Source: JACCYQ01 sp036675565
Lineage (GTDB): Bacteria; Bacteroidota; Bacteroidia; Chitinophagales; Chitinophagaceae
DNA: 64,000 bases
Direction of reading: 5' to 3'
Assembly: GCA_036675565.1 (NCBI GenBank)
Contig: JAKFER010000047.1
Span: 1-64,000 of the forward strand
In this document: piece by piece, positions 62,686 to 64,000 of the stretch
Position numbering within the stretch: the stretch's first letter is position 1
How the letters are laid out: each line of letters begins with the position of its first letter
Notes under the pieces: generated by a model
The model's input: the letters and a program-made list of their open reading frames with translations, nothing else
Database searches by the model: none
What the model was told of the DNA's origin: nothing
Program-made: the position numbers and the translations under genes

Positions 62686-63090
62686 ATGGCAAAGTTATTT
62701 ACTTTAAATGCTTCGGAAAGGCTGAAAAGCCGGAAATTAATGGAGCGTGTTTTTAAAACCGGCACACGCTGGAATAAATTTCCATTCAGGGTTTCGTTTT
62801 TGATAGATAATGAAACGAGTGATGGCTTAATAAAGTTTGGTTGCAGTGCACCTATTCGAAATTTTAAAAAAGCAGTGGATCGTAACCGGGTTAAAAGATT
62901 AATGAAAGAAGCATTTCGCCTGGAAAAACATTTGCTTGCAGATTGTTTGAAAGAAAAAAATGCCAGGATGGTCATTTTTTTAATTTATACAGCGCCAGGA
63001 TTGCCAAAATTTGAAACCATTAAAACCGCCATGGATGAATTGGTGTTAAAGCTTAAAGAAGAAATACAAATACATGAAACAAACTTTTGA
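62686..63090 (+). CDS. rnpA: Ribonuclease P protein component
   Basis: 134 residues, basic. LNASERLKSRKLMERVFKTGTRWNKFPFRVSF at the start and the RNR motif in VDRNRVKRLMKEAFRL (~64-79) identify it. Binds the 5' leader of pre-tRNA with the catalytic RNase P RNA. Its mRNA lies right behind the rpmH terminator. Confidence 0.95.
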   Translation: MAKLFTLNASERLKSRKLMERVFKTGTRWNKFPFRVSFLIDNETSDGLIKFGCSAPIRNFKKAVDRNRVKRLMKEAFRLEKHLLADCLKEKNARMVIFLIYTAPGLPKFETIKTAMDELVLKLKEEIQIHETNF

Positions 63091-63127
63091 CCTAAATATC
63101 TAAACAGCTAAACAACTAAACTTTCAA

Positions 63128-63358
63128 TTGAACAATCTCCTAAAAATATTATCCCTTCCCTTTATCTGGTTGATTAGGTTTTACCAAATCGTTATCTCTC
63201 CCTGGTTTGGCCCAAAATGCCGTTTTACACCAACTTGTTCGCAATATTCCTTAGAAGCATTCAAAAAATTTGGCCTGTTTAAGGGATTTTGGTTAACCAT
63301 CAAACGCATTGGTCGTTGCCATCCCTGGGGTGGACATGGTTACGATCCGGTTCCTTGA
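63128..63358 (+). CDS. yidD: Membrane protein insertion efficiency factor YidD
   Basis: 76 residues. LIRFYQIVISPWFGPKCRFTPTCSQYSLEAFKKFG and GRCHPWGGHGYDPVP are the YidD signature with its conserved Cys residues. Amphipathic, inner-membrane associated; helps YidC-dependent insertion. There is no ATG: the frame starts at TTG. The spacer before it contains several CTAAA units. Confidence 0.92.
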   Translation: MNNLLKILSLPFIWLIRFYQIVISPWFGPKCRFTPTCSQYSLEAFKKFGLFKGFWLTIKRIGRCHPWGGHGYDPVP

Positions 63359-63363
63359 TTCAA

Positions 63364-63404
63364 TTTGACAATTCGACATTTGACAATTCGATAATTCGAC
63401 AATG
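63364..63404. repeat. Short AT-rich tandem-like repeat
   Basis: TTTGACAATTCGA occurs at 63364-63376 and 63379-63391 (15-base period), followed by a degenerate third unit (ATAATTCGACAA). Lies between yidD and sod. Confidence 0.6.
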
Positions 63405-63471
63405 AATTCAACTTGAGGAAATAGACTATTTAAGAATTTTTCATGTGATTAAAGTATTTAAATAATCAAAT

Positions 63472-63505
63472 AAAAAAAATGGCTGCCTCAATAAGGCAAC
63501 CATTT
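63472..63505 (-). terminator. Terminator of the superoxide dismutase gene
   Basis: On the minus strand AAATGGTTGCCT pairs with AGGCAGCCATTT (one G-U), five-base loop, followed by eight T. Confidence 0.85.
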
Positions 63506-63586
63506 CAAATTTAATTCAGAATCAATATTTAGCCCTATTCCAAATACCTAATTCCCAATTCTAATCAACATAATCAACCATTCAAC

Positions 63587-64000
63587 TTATTTAGCTGCTT
63601 CATATCGCTCCGCTACTTTATCCCAATTCACAACGTTCCAGAAGGCTTTTAAATATTCTGGTCTCCTGTTTTGGTATTTCAGGTAATAGGCATGTTCCCA
63701 AACATCCACGCCTAAAACAGGTGTTCCTTTTACTTCTGCAACATCCATCAGTGGGTTATCCTGGTTTGGTGTGCTGGTTACTTCCAGCTTACCATCTTTT
63801 ACAATGAGCCATGCCCAGCCAGAACCGAAACGGGTGGCGCCAGCATTATTTAATTTTTCCTGGAAGGCCTCAAACGAACCAAAAGTTTCATCTATAGCGC
63901 TGGCCAAAGAACCTGTAGGTTTCCCTTTACCCTGCGGGCTCAGAATCTCCCAGAAAAAACTATGGTTCCAGTGACCGCCGCCATTATTGCGTACGGCTGG
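63587..64000 (-). CDS. Superoxide dismutase (Fe/Mn), 5' part cut by window end
   Basis: The visible 137 codons hold the C-terminal two thirds of a Mn/Fe SOD: VRNNGGGHWNHSFFWEIL at the window edge (metal His in GGGHWNH region), FGSFEAFQEKLNNAGATRFGSGWAWLIV, and VDVWEHAYYLKYQNRRPEYLKAFWNVVNW, with metal ligands Asp and His in DVWEH. An in-frame TTG at 63907 is internal, not the start. Removes superoxide, consistent with aerobic life. The N-terminal metal ligand (first His) lies outside the window, and Fe versus Mn use cannot be decided. Confidence 0.93.
   Translation of the reverse strand, partial: PAVRNNGGGHWNHSFFWEILSPQGKGKPTGSLASAIDETFGSFEAFQEKLNNAGATRFGSGWAWLIVKDGKLEVTSTPNQDNPLMDVAEVKGTPVLGVDVWEHAYYLKYQNRRPEYLKAFWNVVNWDKVAERYEAAK

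Noticed and set aside
63587..63907. Superoxide dismutase starting at the TTG at 63907
   Set aside because: The frame continues upstream to the window end with clear SOD sequence (NNGGGHWNHS), so the gene is simply cut by the window border.
1..64000. tRNA, rRNA, mobile element or phage genes
   Set aside because: Gaps were read for cloverleaf ends and T-loop patterns and all large frames were examined for transposase, integrase and phage motifs; none was found.

Overview
The window reads as a chromosomal segment of an aerobic, Gram-negative member of the Bacteroidota, most likely a Chitinophagaceae-type organism (a guess from protein flavour, not computed). The support is AT-rich DNA, genes mostly without Shine-Dalgarno sequences, recurrent TAnnTTTG boxes upstream of genes (the Bacteroidota -7 promoter element), the gliding/type IX secretion genes gldC, a porG-like DUF6089 gene and a sprE/porW-like gene, two proteins with type A C-terminal sorting domains, and gene neighbourhoods typical of the phylum (coaX-OMP-lptC and nadK-porG-uppS-bamA-ompH-ompH-murI). 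No rRNA, tRNA, CRISPR array, insertion sequence, prophage or integrase was seen.

Layout. 0-8 kb: MarR regulator with an acyl-CoA dehydrogenase, a DUF885 hydrolase, a seven-helix membrane protein, a cell-wall amidase, a CxxC carboxymuconolactone-decarboxylase-like protein and a 2-oxoacid:ferredoxin oxidoreductase beta subunit. 8-19.5 kb: cupin/JmjC-like protein, YrdC/Sua5-type protein, RNase HII, haem A synthase, membrane patatin, lipid kinase, KAS III, DUF2905, alpha/beta hydrolase and TypA. 19.5-27 kb: two related zinc metalloproteases around a glycine-rich T9SS cargo protein and a small CxxC protein. 27-32 kb: envelope polysaccharide genes (GT4, FkbM methyltransferase, O-antigen ligase-like protein, GT2) interleaved with meaB. 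32-36 kb: Lon-substrate-domain protein, coaX, outer-membrane protein, lptC, then an SDR. 36-44 kb: PBP1A, SprE/PorW-like TPR protein, an M23-type membrane anchor lacking its peptidase domain, bactofilin, a membrane protein and an SprT-like protein. 44-48.7 kb: GNAT, murA, DUF4290, T9SS cargo. 49-64 kb: GT4, gldC, yqeY, cvpA, hydrolase, CBS protein, BamA/TamA-like protein, nadK, porG-like, uppS, bamA, two ompH/skp genes, murI, rpmH, rnpA, yidD and the 3' part of a superoxide dismutase gene cut by the window end.

The dominant theme is building the cell envelope: peptidoglycan precursors and polymerisation (murA, murI, uppS, PBP1A, amidase), outer-membrane protein assembly (bamA, BamA-like, ompH x2), LPS export and surface glycan synthesis (lptC, glycosyltransferases, ligase), and type IX secretion/gliding.

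The most unexpected signals are non-coding. One is a minus-strand candidate RNA near 35.5 kb, closed by a perfect 14-bp inverted repeat, followed by a U-tract and preceded by a -7 box, with diverged internal repeats. Another is a plus-strand candidate RNA at 45.1-45.27 kb with its own promoter-like pair and a strong terminator between two minus-strand genes. There is also a duplicated 3'-end/terminator block at 2.4 and 4.4 kb. Among proteins, CoaX lacks the Asp of its D-x-G-T motif, MurA has Asp where fosfomycin-sensitive enzymes have Cys, and the gene next to bactofilin keeps only the N-terminal anchor of an M23 peptidase.
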